A DNA stretch of 13,528 nt from Betaproteobacteria bacterium (GCA_947468785.1 CANIMS010000018.1:1-13528), one strand, 5' to 3'. Positions 1 to 7,670 are shown, numbered from the stretch's first letter. Program-made: numbers and translations. Notes: generated by a model not told the origin, from the letters alone.

Positions 1-876
1 ACCGTCAGGGGTAATTTCCATATCGTCCGGACCCGCAGGTAAGCCTGTAATATCGCCAACCTTTTCTAGGGTCTGCATATTAATTAAGCTAATAGTAGAG
101 GCAATGCGGTTGGTGACAAAGACGTGCTTCTTATCGCCCAAAGGACGGAAGTTGTGGGCACCCTTACCCGTAATAATGCGCTTTACTTCTTTGCGGTTTT
201 TCCAGTCGATGACTTGGACATTGTCTTCACCGGTCGCGCCTAGCAATAAATACTGATCGCCTGGAGTCATCCATAAGCCAGCAGGAACCTTAGCAGTCGG
301 CATTTTCCAAAGTACATTTTGAGTATCGAGATCAATTGCTGCTAACTCATTAGAGTCTTGTAGAGTAATAAAGGCAATTTTGCTATCCGCCGTAAATGCA
401 ATATGACTAGGTGTCTTTGCTAACTTCACCACCTTTGCTAACTTCAGATTTGCACCATCGGCCGCATAGATGTCCACACGATCTAATCGATTACCGTTGG
501 CCACAAACCATTTATGGTTTGGTGAATAACCAATCTGATATGGATCAATAATGTTTGGAATCCTGCCTGTGAGCTCACCGGTTGTTGGGTTCATTAAGGT
601 GACATCATTACCAGCAGCATTTCCAATGAGTAAGGTTTTCTGATCTGGCGTCATCATTAAATGATGCGGCTCTTTACCAACTGGCACTGTCTTGATTACC
701 TTGCGCGTAGGCATATCAATCAAACTCACAGAGGCATCTCCGGAATTGAGAATGACAGCTAATTTAGGCTCAAGGGGTATGCCTGGTTCTGCAAATGCAA
801 AGGGGCTTAGAAAAAGATGTAATAGACCCAATATCGCAAGAATGCGAAATTCTCTATTCTTAATAAATGTATGCAT
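1..876 (-). CDS. Exported YVTN-family beta-propeller protein (C-terminus outside window)
   Basis: The minus-strand frame is open from an ATG at 876 to the window edge (292 codons), so the C-terminus is missing. Residues 1-29 form a signal peptide: a basic N-region (K6, R8, R11), a hydrophobic core and a likely cut after AFA29. The rest repeats four-stranded blade units such as VSLIDMPTRKV, NDVTLMNPTTGEL, NELAAIDLDTQNV and STISLINMQTLEKV. This is the YVTN/YncE and cytochrome-cd1-like seven-blade propeller pattern, and it predicts a periplasmic protein. No CxxCH haem motif or catalytic residue is visible, so no reaction can be given. A GGAG lies only 2 nt before the ATG, which is close for a ribosome binding site, but the signal peptide fits this start. 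It lies 59 bp downstream of hrpA on the same strand and may be co-transcribed. The fold is fairly sure; the function is unknown. Confidence 0.8.
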   Translation of the reverse strand, partial: MHTFIKNREFRILAILGLLHLFLSPFAFAEPGIPLEPKLAVILNSGDASVSLIDMPTRKVIKTVPVGKEPHHLMMTPDQKTLLIGNAAGNDVTLMNPTTGELTGRIPNIIDPYQIGYSPNHKWFVANGNRLDRVDIYAADGANLKLAKVVKLAKTPSHIAFTADSKIAFITLQDSNELAAIDLDTQNVLWKMPTAKVPAGLWMTPGDQYLLLGATGEDNVQVIDWKNRKEVKRIITGKGAHNFRPLGDKKHVFVTNRIASTISLINMQTLEKVGDITGLPAGPDDMEITPDG

Positions 877-893
877 TGCTCCATTGTAAGCAA

Positions 894-918
894 TTGAAGG
901 CCAAAAAAAGACCTTCAA
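894..918 (-). other. Stem-loop between hrpA and the propeller gene
   Basis: TTGAAGG (918-912) pairs with CCTTCAA (900-894). On the minus-strand RNA the stem extends by one U-G and one C-G pair to 9 bp around a loop of seven U. On the plus strand one of those extra pairs would be a C-A mismatch, so the element fits RNA made from the minus strand. The U-run is in the loop and not after the stem, so it is not a standard intrinsic terminator. It lies in the leader of the propeller gene, about 18 nt before its ATG. Confidence 0.4.
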
Positions 919-935
919 GGGCGCACGGATTTGAC

Positions 936-3900
936 CTAGCGCAAGCTTGCTAAAACCTTTTCTAGGCGCTTTAAGGACATTGGGGTTGGCGTTTTGAGTT
1001 CTTGGGCATACAAAGCAACCCTCAACTCTTCCAACTGCCAACGGAAATCCCGTAAACCCTGATCCTCAGATAAGGCATACGAAGCCGATCCCCTATTGCC
1101 CTGTAGTAACTTTTGCCAAGGCCTTGCTACGGATTCCCAGTCCTTTTGACACTGCGCATCACGACTAGGATTAGAGCGTAATTTATCGATCCTCAGGGCG
1201 ATTGCTTTCAAATATCTCGGCAGATGAACCAACTGCGTATAAGGGATCTCCGATACCAATTTTGGGAAGATCAGAGCCTGTAATTGAGCTTGAATATCCG
1301 CATAAGCACTTGGGGATGCTGCTTTTGCTTGTGCTAATTTTTTCTGTAGATCTGCATTAGCCTGAAGGGCAGATAATGCATGCTTACTAATCTCTTGCGC
1401 TATTAGAGACAGTCTTGGTTTGCCCGCCAATAGACGCTGATTAAATTGCTCTGCGCTTACAGGTAAATCCTCAGACATGAATGCGCGCTCGATTGCTAAA
1501 TTTAAGATCTGTTCTACGAGACCCTCTACTGAACCTACATTGATAAATAACAAGCCTAACTCACGTAATCCAGGCAATTGCTTTTGCAATGCCTTGTAAG
1601 TATCTTTATTTGCCAAGATGAATAATCGACGCAATCCTTGCCAGTGATGTTTGCGGGCTTCTTGCAAATCGTCGAACACTTCCAAATCAACATAGTCATT
1701 TCGATCCACTAGGGCCGGATAACCAAAGAGTGTTTGATTGCCTTTCTGAATCTCCAGGGTTTCTGGCAGCTCACCGAATTCCCATGATCGATAACCGCCC
1801 TGCTCCACCTTGCGGGAACCGTCCTTCAGTAAATTCGTAGTGGAGACTTGTGCTTTAGCCTGAATGGTCTCAATACCAAGCTCAGTCTGAGCAGTCTCTT
1901 GAGCAATAGCCTGAAAAGCACTGCGGGCTGACTCTCCGTACTCAGAACGCAAGCGTGCTAAATTGCGCTCCACCTCTAGTTGCCGCCCATGCTCATCAAT
2001 TAATCTAAAGTTCATTGAGCAATGCAAAGGCAGTGCTTCTGGCCGAAAGTCTGTACGCTTAATTTCTAAACCACGCTCTTGACGCACATCTGCCATCAAG
2101 CTATCTAAAAAATCCCCAGCGCCAAATTGCTTTTGATCTAATTGACGCTCCAAGAATGATTTTGCGTATTCTGGAAGTGGTACGCAATGACGTCTCAGTT
2201 TTTGAGGAAGCGTCTTTAATAGCAATAAAGCTTTTTCTTCGCACATACCCGGTACCAGCCATTCGCAACGACGTCCATCGACTTGGTTCAACTGGGTCAA
2301 TGGCACTACCAGTGTGACACCATCTTTTGGACTGCCGGGCTCGAAATGGTATGTCAGACTCAGTTCAGCCCCACCGACCAACATCTTTTTAGGATATCGA
2401 TCTACCGTAATGCCGGCTGCTTCATGTCGCATTAAGTCAGCTTTTGCTAGGCGCAACTGAGGATCGAGCTCAATATCCTTTTTTAACCAAGCCAACAGTT
2501 TCTCTCGGCTGCATACCGATTTTGGAATTCTGGATTCATAAAAAGCAAAGAGTAAATCGTCATCTACCAAGACATCCGGTCGGCGGGAACGATGCTCAAG
2601 GGCTTCAATTTCTTTAATTAATCGGCGGTTATGCCAAAAGAATCCAAACAGATTGGGATATTTTTTCTTGGCATCAGCCTCAGCCTCTCGCTGCAGTGCC
2701 GGTGTATCCATGCGCCCAAACATTTCCTCTTGAACCAAAGCCTGACGAATAAATAATTCTCTTGCTTCTTCAAGATTGTGAGGCTCGTAACGCACTCGAC
2801 GCCCATGGTAGATGGGTAAGCCATACAGGGTTCCCCGCTCAAAAGCCATCACCTCACCTTGGCGGTTGTCCCAAAAAGGATCGCTTAAGGATTTAATCAA
2901 GCGATGGGCGGCAACACGCTCTACCCATTGCGGCTCAATTTTTGCTATCGTGCGAGCATACATACGGGAGGTTTCTTGTAACTCTCCCGCCAGAATCCAG
3001 GCGCCTGCCTTCTTACCAATGGTTGATCCTGGCCAGATAAAGGGACGAATACCACGTGCACCTACATAACCACCCGTTTTACTGCCCCGCTCTTGAGACT
3101 TTTCGTCCTCTTCTTTTTTGGCAACATAGCCCAATAAGCCAGTCAATAAAGATAGGTGAACTTGCTCATAGGTAGCTGGCAAAGCATTTTCTTTCCAGCC
3201 CTTCTCCCCAAGCATAGTATGTAATTGGCCATGAACATCTCGCCACTCACGCAGTCTTCGCGGTGATAAAAATTTACTACGGCAGAGGTTTTCTAGTTGG
3301 CGATTACTGTGCTTGTGCTGCAAAGCATCTTGATACCAATTCCACAACTTTACAAAGCTCAGAAATTCAGAACGTTCATCTGCAAATTGCAAATGAGCCT
3401 GGTCAGCAGCACCAGCTTGATCCATTGGTCGCTCTCGAGGATCTTGAGTCGCTAGAGCTGAAGCAATGATGGCAACTTCTTTGAGCGCATTCTGCTCTTT
3501 AGCAGCCAAAAGCATTCTGCCTATTCGCGGATCAAGAGGTAAGTCGGCTAACTGCTTGCCTATTGTCGTTAATTTAAAACTCTGATTGATATCGTTTGCA
3601 TCACCATTCGATTGATCATCAAGCTCTATTGCGCCTAATTCATCTAATAATTGCACCCCGTCTGCAATTGCCCTTCCCAGTGGTTTATCAATGAAGGGGA
3701 AATTCTGGATCCGTGGCAAGCGTAAGGCACTCATTCGCAATAGCACTGCTGCTAATGAGCTACGCAAAATTTCTGGGTCTGTAAACTTTGCACGGCCCTG
3801 ATAGTCTTGCTCGCTATATAAACGAATGCAGATACCATCGGATACCCGTCCACACCGACCCGCCCTTTGATTGGCGGCGGCTTGAGAAATCGGCTCTATC

Positions 3901-4985
3901 TGTAATTGCTCAACTTTATTCCGATAGGAATAGCGTTTGACTCGCGCTAAACCACTATCAATCACATACCGTATATTGGGAACGGTTAAGGAAGTTTCGG
4001 CAACGTTGGTAGTCAAAATAATGCGGCGACCATTGCCAGCACTAAATACTCTTTCTTGCTCAGCTACTGATTGGCGTGCAAATAAAGTAAGGATCTCTGG
4101 GTGAAAGCGCTGTTGCAGTACATGATCTTTACGCAATACTTCTGCACAATCTCGGATTTCTCGCTCGCCTGGCAAAAAGACTAAGACATCACCACTACCA
4201 CTAGCCCCTTCGCGCCATACATTTGCAATTTCCTCAGCAACAGCATCTGGAATTTCTTTTGCAAGCTTGGATTCCTTTTTTCCATCCGGTTTAGCATCTG
4301 GCTCTAAGGGGGCATAGCGCTGCTCGACTGGAAACAAACGTCCACTCACCTCGATAACTGGCGCTACTTTGCCATTGATCGAAAAATGCTCAGAAAAACG
4401 GTTTGCATCAATGGTTGCCGAAGTAATGATGAGCTTTAGATCGGGTCTTTTTGGTAGAAGTTGCCGAAGGTAACCGAGTAAAAAATCAATATTGAGACTA
4501 CGCTCATGGGCTTCGTCGATGATGAGGGTATCGTAGGCACGTAATTGAGGATCGCGCTGAGTCTCGGCCAATAAAATACCATCTGTCATTAATTTGATAG
4601 AGGCGCCGGGTGTGGTTTTATCCGAAAAGCGCACTTGATAGCCCACATCCTGACCAATGGGCGATCCTAGCTCTTGGGCAATTCTCTTAGCGGTCGCAGT
4701 AGCCGCTATGCGGCGTGGTTGAGTATGTCCGATCAACTTGCCACCGTTGATGGTCCCTCTTCCCAATTCGAGGCAAATTTTTGGCAACTGGGTTGTTTTA
4801 CCTGAGCCCGTCTCACCACAGACAATCACCACCTGGTGTGATTGCAAGGCCTCACTAATAATCTGACGCTGACTTGAGACAGGTAATTCCTCAGGAAAAC
4901 GGATTTCCAGCTTACGTGAGGTGTTGGAAGCAGGCACAGGCTTTGAGATTGCTTTGGGTTTTTGTTGGTTTATGGGCTCTTGCAC
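936..4985 (-). CDS. hrpA: ATP-dependent RNA helicase HrpA (DEAH box)
   Basis: This is a cytoplasmic 3'-5' RNA helicase of the DEAH/RHA family, linked in E. coli to mRNA processing and to rescue of stalled ribosomes. Visible motifs are Walker A GETGSGKT (57-64), motif Ia TQPRRIAA (about 88-95), DEAH (157-160), SAT (189-191), motif V around TNVAETSLT (326-334) and motif VI QRAGRCGR (373-380). HA2 and OB-fold regions follow, then the long C-terminal part typical of HrpA (DUF3418). At 1349 aa it is near the E. coli length of about 1300, so it is full length. The start is GTG at 4985: an in-frame TGA lies 12 nt upstream and no in-frame ATG exists before the helicase core. No good Shine-Dalgarno is seen, and a GTG at residue 17 is a possible alternative. 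It is divergent from argA with 17 bp between the two starts, so its promoter should lie inside the argA coding region; I could not pick one out. Confidence 0.97.
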   Translation of the reverse strand: MQEPINQQKPKAISKPVPASNTSRKLEIRFPEELPVSSQRQIISEALQSHQVVIVCGETGSGKTTQLPKICLELGRGTINGGKLIGHTQPRRIAATATAKRIAQELGSPIGQDVGYQVRFSDKTTPGASIKLMTDGILLAETQRDPQLRAYDTLIIDEAHERSLNIDFLLGYLRQLLPKRPDLKLIITSATIDANRFSEHFSINGKVAPVIEVSGRLFPVEQRYAPLEPDAKPDGKKESKLAKEIPDAVAEEIANVWREGASGSGDVLVFLPGEREIRDCAEVLRKDHVLQQRFHPEILTLFARQSVAEQERVFSAGNGRRIILTTNVAETSLTVPNIRYVIDSGLARVKRYSYRNKVEQLQIEPISQAAANQRAGRCGRVSDGICIRLYSEQDYQGRAKFTDPEILRSSLAAVLLRMSALRLPRIQNFPFIDKPLGRAIADGVQLLDELGAIELDDQSNGDANDINQSFKLTTIGKQLADLPLDPRIGRMLLAAKEQNALKEVAIIASALATQDPRERPMDQAGAADQAHLQFADERSEFLSFVKLWNWYQDALQHKHSNRQLENLCRSKFLSPRRLREWRDVHGQLHTMLGEKGWKENALPATYEQVHLSLLTGLLGYVAKKEEDEKSQERGSKTGGYVGARGIRPFIWPGSTIGKKAGAWILAGELQETSRMYARTIAKIEPQWVERVAAHRLIKSLSDPFWDNRQGEVMAFERGTLYGLPIYHGRRVRYEPHNLEEARELFIRQALVQEEMFGRMDTPALQREAEADAKKKYPNLFGFFWHNRRLIKEIEALEHRSRRPDVLVDDDLLFAFYESRIPKSVCSREKLLAWLKKDIELDPQLRLAKADLMRHEAAGITVDRYPKKMLVGGAELSLTYHFEPGSPKDGVTLVVPLTQLNQVDGRRCEWLVPGMCEEKALLLLKTLPQKLRRHCVPLPEYAKSFLERQLDQKQFGAGDFLDSLMADVRQERGLEIKRTDFRPEALPLHCSMNFRLIDEHGRQLEVERNLARLRSEYGESARSAFQAIAQETAQTELGIETIQAKAQVSTTNLLKDGSRKVEQGGYRSWEFGELPETLEIQKGNQTLFGYPALVDRNDYVDLEVFDDLQEARKHHWQGLRRLFILANKDTYKALQKQLPGLRELGLLFINVGSVEGLVEQILNLAIERAFMSEDLPVSAEQFNQRLLAGKPRLSLIAQEISKHALSALQANADLQKKLAQAKAASPSAYADIQAQLQALIFPKLVSEIPYTQLVHLPRYLKAIALRIDKLRSNPSRDAQCQKDWESVARPWQKLLQGNRGSASYALSEDQGLRDFRWQLEELRVALYAQELKTPTPMSLKRLEKVLASLR

Positions 4986-4993
4986 CCTATAAT
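4965..4993 (+). promoter_or_regulatory. Sigma70-type promoter of argA, predicting a leaderless transcript
   Basis: A perfect -10 box TATAAT lies at 4988-4993, with TTGGTT (3 of 6 consensus bases) at 4965-4970 and a 17-bp spacer. Transcription should begin near 5000-5003, and the argA ATG is at 5003. The -35 box and most of the spacer lie inside the hrpA coding region. There is no Shine-Dalgarno-like sequence between the -10 box and the ATG. Confidence 0.65.
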
Positions 4994-5002
4994 TTTCTCA
5001 CT

Positions 5003-6367
5003 ATGTCGACAAATGCTCCAAACCAGGCCTCAGACGGCCAAGAATCTCCCTCCAACTTCCCTTTTGTGGGATGGTTGCGCGATGTTGCGCCCTATATTCA
5101 TAGCTTCCGAGAAAAGACCTTTGTAATTGCCTTTGCGGGTGAGCTCGTTCAAGAAATAGGTCTTGAAAATCTGATTGAAGACATTGCCATGTTGCATGCC
5201 ATGGGAATGCGTATCGTATTGGTTCATGGTATTCGTCCTCAAATTGAAGAGCAATTGATGTTGCGCAAAATTAAAAGTCAATTTGGTAAAAGCGCAATGA
5301 ACAGTTATCGCATTACTGATGCAGCTGCTCTAGAGTGTGTCAAAGAGGCTGCGGGCGAACTGCGTCTAGACATTGAGGCAGCGTTTAGTCGTGGGCTTCC
5401 AAACACCCCTATGGCGGGCTCACGTATCTCCGTCATCTCTGGTAACTTTATTACTGCAATGCCAGTTGGCGTAGTAGAGGGTACTGACTATATTCATACT
5501 GGTTTAGTTCGCAAAGTCGACTCTATTTCAATTAAGCAATCCTTAGATAGCAATAAAATTGTGCTGCTTACCCCTCTTGGATTTTCTCCAACCGGTCAGG
5601 CATTTAATCTAGCTTATGAAGATGTGGCTGCCTCGACTGCTGCAGCATTGAAAGCTGACAAATTGATTTTCTTGAGTCCCTATGCCGGACTGAAAGATAA
5701 AGATGGCGACATGATTACCGAGTTATCACTGCCTCAACTGCAAGAATATGTCACTGACAATAAAGATTTAGAGATGGGCATGAAGAGTTTGCTCAATATT
5801 TCCGGGCGAGCAATTCGTGCGGGGGTAAGTCGTGTGCACTTCCTACCCTGTAATCAGGATGGCGCATTACTTGAAGAGCTCTTTACCCATGATGGTATTG
5901 GCATGATGCTAGCTTCGTCCGATATTGAAAACTTGCGGGAAGCCAATCAAGATGACGTCGGAGGTATTTTGCAGCTGACAATGCCTCTAGAGGAAGAAGG
6001 CATTTTGGCTGCACGTGGACAAGACGTTATAGAGCGCGATATTCAGCGCTTCTCAGTAATTGAGCATGACCGCGTGCTCTTTGGATGCGCAGCCCTCTTC
6101 CCCTTCCCCGGTGGTGTGGGTGAATTAGCCTGCCTTGCTGTAGATCCGGACGTACAAGGCGCTGGAGATGGTGAGCGCCTTCTCAAGCGAATTGAAATGC
6201 GCGCCAAACAAGAAGGTATCAAGAAATTATTTGTTCTGACTACTAGAACTGAGCATTGGTTCTTAAAGCGTGGTTTTAAACGTGCAACCGTAGATGACTT
6301 ACCTGAAGAGCGCAAACAAATTTATAACTGGGATCGCAAGTCCATGGTTTTAACTAAAGATTTATAA
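5003..6367 (+). CDS. argA: N-acetylglutamate synthase (amino-acid N-acetyltransferase)
   Basis: It catalyses acetyl-CoA + L-glutamate to N-acetyl-L-glutamate, the committed first step of arginine synthesis, in the cytoplasm. The 454-aa protein has the classic ArgA layout. An N-terminal amino-acid-kinase-like domain (about 20-290, with FVIAFAGELV and IVLVHGIRPQ) carries the arginine feedback site in the family. A C-terminal GNAT acetyltransferase domain (about 315-454) has the acetyl-CoA-binding stretch LAVDPDVQGAGDGERLL near 377-393. The frame stays open upstream to 4874, but that part is antisense to hrpA and unlike ArgA. The ATG at 5003 gives the standard ArgA N-terminus and sits just after the -10 box. 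yggX follows after 15 bp, so the two are probably one operon. Arginine-repressor sites were not recognised. Confidence 0.96.
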   Translation: MSTNAPNQASDGQESPSNFPFVGWLRDVAPYIHSFREKTFVIAFAGELVQEIGLENLIEDIAMLHAMGMRIVLVHGIRPQIEEQLMLRKIKSQFGKSAMNSYRITDAAALECVKEAAGELRLDIEAAFSRGLPNTPMAGSRISVISGNFITAMPVGVVEGTDYIHTGLVRKVDSISIKQSLDSNKIVLLTPLGFSPTGQAFNLAYEDVAASTAAALKADKLIFLSPYAGLKDKDGDMITELSLPQLQEYVTDNKDLEMGMKSLLNISGRAIRAGVSRVHFLPCNQDGALLEELFTHDGIGMMLASSDIENLREANQDDVGGILQLTMPLEEEGILAARGQDVIERDIQRFSVIEHDRVLFGCAALFPFPGGVGELACLAVDPDVQGAGDGERLLKRIEMRAKQEGIKKLFVLTTRTEHWFLKRGFKRATVDDLPEERKQIYNWDRKSMVLTKDL

Positions 6368-6374
6368 AGAAAGG
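6367..6374 (+). promoter_or_regulatory. Ribosome binding site of yggX
   Basis: The purine-rich AAGAAAGG ends 8 nt before the yggX ATG. It overlaps the last base of the argA stop codon by position, which fits translation of yggX from the argA transcript. It contrasts with argA, which has no such site. Confidence 0.7.
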
Positions 6375-6382
6375 TATTACAG

Positions 6383-6655
6383 ATGGCACGCATGGTTCAA
6401 TGTATTAAGCTTAATAAAGAGGCAGAGGGCATGGATTTCGCCCCACTACCTGGAGAACTAGGCAAAAAGATTTGGAATCAAGTTTCCAAAGAGGCATGGG
6501 CAGCTTGGCTCAAGCATCAGACTATGCTGATTAATGAAAATCGCCTGAATATGGCTGATCCCCGGGCGCGTCAATACCTTCTCAAGCAGGTAGAAAAGTA
6601 TTTCTTTGAAGGTGGTGCCGATATGGCACAAGGCTATGTGCCACCAGCAGAGTAA
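6383..6655 (+). CDS. yggX: Fe(2+)-trafficking / oxidative damage protection protein YggX
   Basis: This is a 90-aa cytoplasmic protein of the YggX family. In enteric bacteria the family protects iron-sulphur proteins from oxidative damage and has been proposed to handle labile Fe(II). Family hallmarks are the start [10 protein letters not shown] with the single conserved cysteine (Cys7), the [24 protein letters not shown] segment (positions about 16-39; described here as a family signature), the LINENRLNM stretch and the C-terminal segment ending in VPPAE. The length is normal for the family. Start choice is clear from the AAAGG 8 nt upstream. It lies 15 bp after argA and is probably co-transcribed with it; the same pairing is familiar in Burkholderiales. 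The exact biochemical role remains debated for the family. Confidence 0.95.
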   Translation: MARMVQCIKLNKEAEGMDFAPLPGELGKKIWNQVSKEAWAAWLKHQTMLINENRLNMADPRARQYLLKQVEKYFFEGGADMAQGYVPPAE

Positions 6656-6686
6656 TTGCTGCAACACAATAATGCTTCGCAGCAAT
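6655..6686 (+). other. Stem-loop just after yggX
   Basis: ATTGCTGC (6655-6662) and GCAGCAAT (6679-6686) form an 8-bp perfect stem with a 16-nt loop, starting in the yggX stop codon. No U-run follows. It could protect the argA-yggX mRNA 3' end or act as a weak terminator before the next promoter. Confidence 0.4.
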
Positions 6687-6717
6687 AGTTACTTGAAAAA
6701 TATATTTTCATCTGCTG

Positions 6718-6746
6718 TTGACACTCTTAAATTGAAGGCATAGCAT
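6718..6746 (+). promoter_or_regulatory. Strong sigma70-type promoter of the small RNA candidate
   Basis: A perfect -35 box TTGACA (6718-6723) and a -10 box TAGCAT (6741-6746, 4 of 6) are separated by exactly 17 bp. The start point should fall near 6753. An AT-rich imperfect palindrome (6694-6710, TGAAAA/TTTTCA) lies just upstream and could act as an UP element. No protein-coding gene with a ribosome binding site lies downstream on this strand. Confidence 0.72.
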
Positions 6747-6752
6747 GAAGTT

Positions 6753-6910
6753 GTGACGCGACAGACTTTGTGTCCGCCACATTGGCGCAAGCCACTTGAA
6801 ATAAACGCATCTGTGCGTTTAAGGACAGCGGAACCAATACTCTTCCGTTTGCCCACGCCATGTCAAGCATGGCAATCAAACCCGATGGGGAAACCCCGTC
6901 GGGTTTTTTT
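6753..6910 (+). ncRNA. Candidate small non-coding RNA, family not recognised
   Basis: About 158 nt lie between a near-consensus promoter and a strong terminator, with no credible reading frame. The sequence is dense in inverted repeats. GACA/TGTC pairs at 6760-6763 with 6771-6774. CGCCA/TGGCG (6775-6779 with 6783-6787) closes a CAT loop. TAAACGCA/TGCGTTTA (6802-6809 with 6814-6821) is 8 perfect bp around a TCTG loop. AGCGGAA/TTCCGTT (6827-6833 with 6843-6849) has one G-U pair. GCCATG/CATGGC (6857-6862 with 6868-6873) is perfect. The terminator stem follows. A long-range alternative pairs 6779-6792 with 6847-6863. I do not recognise 4.5S RNA, tmRNA, RNase P or 6S signatures. The 3' U-run would suit Hfq binding. 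Existence as a transcript is fairly well supported; function is unknown. A cis-acting role on the rpiA mRNA 3' end is also possible. Confidence 0.65.
6878..6910 (+). terminator. Intrinsic terminator ending the small RNA candidate
   Basis: The stem AAACCCGATGGGG (6878-6890) pairs with CCCCGTCGGGTTT (6894-6906) over 13 bp, with one G-U pair and an AAA loop. A run of seven T lies at 6904-6910. The T-run follows on the plus strand only, so it stops plus-strand transcription. It sits 5 bp from the end of the convergent gene rpiA, and its stem could also help end the rpiA message. Confidence 0.92.
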
Positions 6911-6915
6911 ACATC

Positions 6916-7626
6916 CTAAAATACGATCCGCTCAACACCCGCTGCATGGCTAACTAGTAATACATTGGCCTTTTCTTTAGCAAAAAGGCCCACAGTAATG
7001 ACGCCAGCAATTTGATTGATAAAGGATTCCATCTTCACGGGATCGGTAATTTTTAGACCTGCTACATCCAGAATCCAGCCACCATTGTCAGTCACAAAAG
7101 GCTCGCTTGGCGTTTGACCTAAATCAGATCGAGTTGTTTTTGCTAAACGAAGAGTCACTTGACCGCCAAGTTGTTGGAGCTGTCTTGTCACTTCGCCCTG
7201 GGCAAGGGGAATAATTTCAACTGGTAAGGCAAAGTTACCTAAAACTGGAACTTGCTTTGAAGAATCGCAAATACAGATAAATTGCTGAGCCATTGAAGCA
7301 ATAATTTTTTCGCGTGTCAGCGCTCCGCCACCACCCTTAATCATGTGCCCCAAAGGATTGATTTCATCAGCGCCATCAACATACGCAGGAAGACTGATTA
7401 CATCGTTTGGATTGAGAACTTTAAAGCCGTGCTTGAGTAAACGCTCGGTAGTCGCGTTTGAACTAGATACTGCCCCAGAAAAATGATCCCTATGAGGAGC
7501 TAGGGCATCAATAAAGCAATTCGCAGTCGAACCGGTTCCAATACCTAATACTTGGCCCGCTGGAAGCTTTAGAACTTCATCTCTTGCCGCCTCACCCACC
7601 ATTTGCTTCAATTGATCCTGATTCAT
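6916..7626 (-). CDS. rpiA: Ribose-5-phosphate isomerase A
   Basis: It interconverts ribose 5-phosphate and ribulose 5-phosphate in the non-oxidative pentose phosphate pathway, feeding nucleotide synthesis. Conserved RpiA elements are the phosphate-binding GIGTGSTA (28-35), DGADEIN (84-90) and KGGGGALTREK (97-107). D84, D87, K97 and E106 match the catalytic and binding residues D81, D84, K94 and E103 of E. coli RpiA. The product is 236 aa, against 219 aa in E. coli. I chose ATG 7626 because MNQDQLKQMVG aligns with the usual N-terminus. A TTG at 7638 would add four residues. An AAAGG lies 2 nt before the TTG and 15 nt before the ATG, so neither start has ideal spacing. It is divergent from tal, a gene of the same pathway. 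Confidence 0.96.
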   Translation of the reverse strand: MNQDQLKQMVGEAARDEVLKLPAGQVLGIGTGSTANCFIDALAPHRDHFSGAVSSSNATTERLLKHGFKVLNPNDVISLPAYVDGADEINPLGHMIKGGGGALTREKIIASMAQQFICICDSSKQVPVLGNFALPVEIIPLAQGEVTRQLQQLGGQVTLRLAKTTRSDLGQTPSEPFVTDNGGWILDVAGLKITDPVKMESFINQIAGVITVGLFAKEKANVLLVSHAAGVERIVF

Positions 7627-7670
7627 GGTCTTGAACAACGCCTTTACTGGAACTGATTAATTAATGCATC

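Noticed and set aside
4874..5002. N-terminal extension of ArgA by 43 residues
   Set aside because: The extension is antisense to hrpA, unlike ArgA proteins, and lies upstream of the consensus -10 box that drives argA.
6753..6910. Identification of the small RNA candidate as 6S RNA (ssrS)
   Set aside because: A CGCAAGC segment and its distant partner recall the E. coli 6S stem, but only about 54 nt lie between the two arms against about 130 in 6S, and the central bubble and terminal arm do not fit. An Infernal run with RF00013 would settle it.
6753..6953. Open frame starting with GTG inside the small RNA region
   Set aside because: It has no ribosome binding site, reads through the strong terminator and into rpiA antisense, and its composition resembles no protein.
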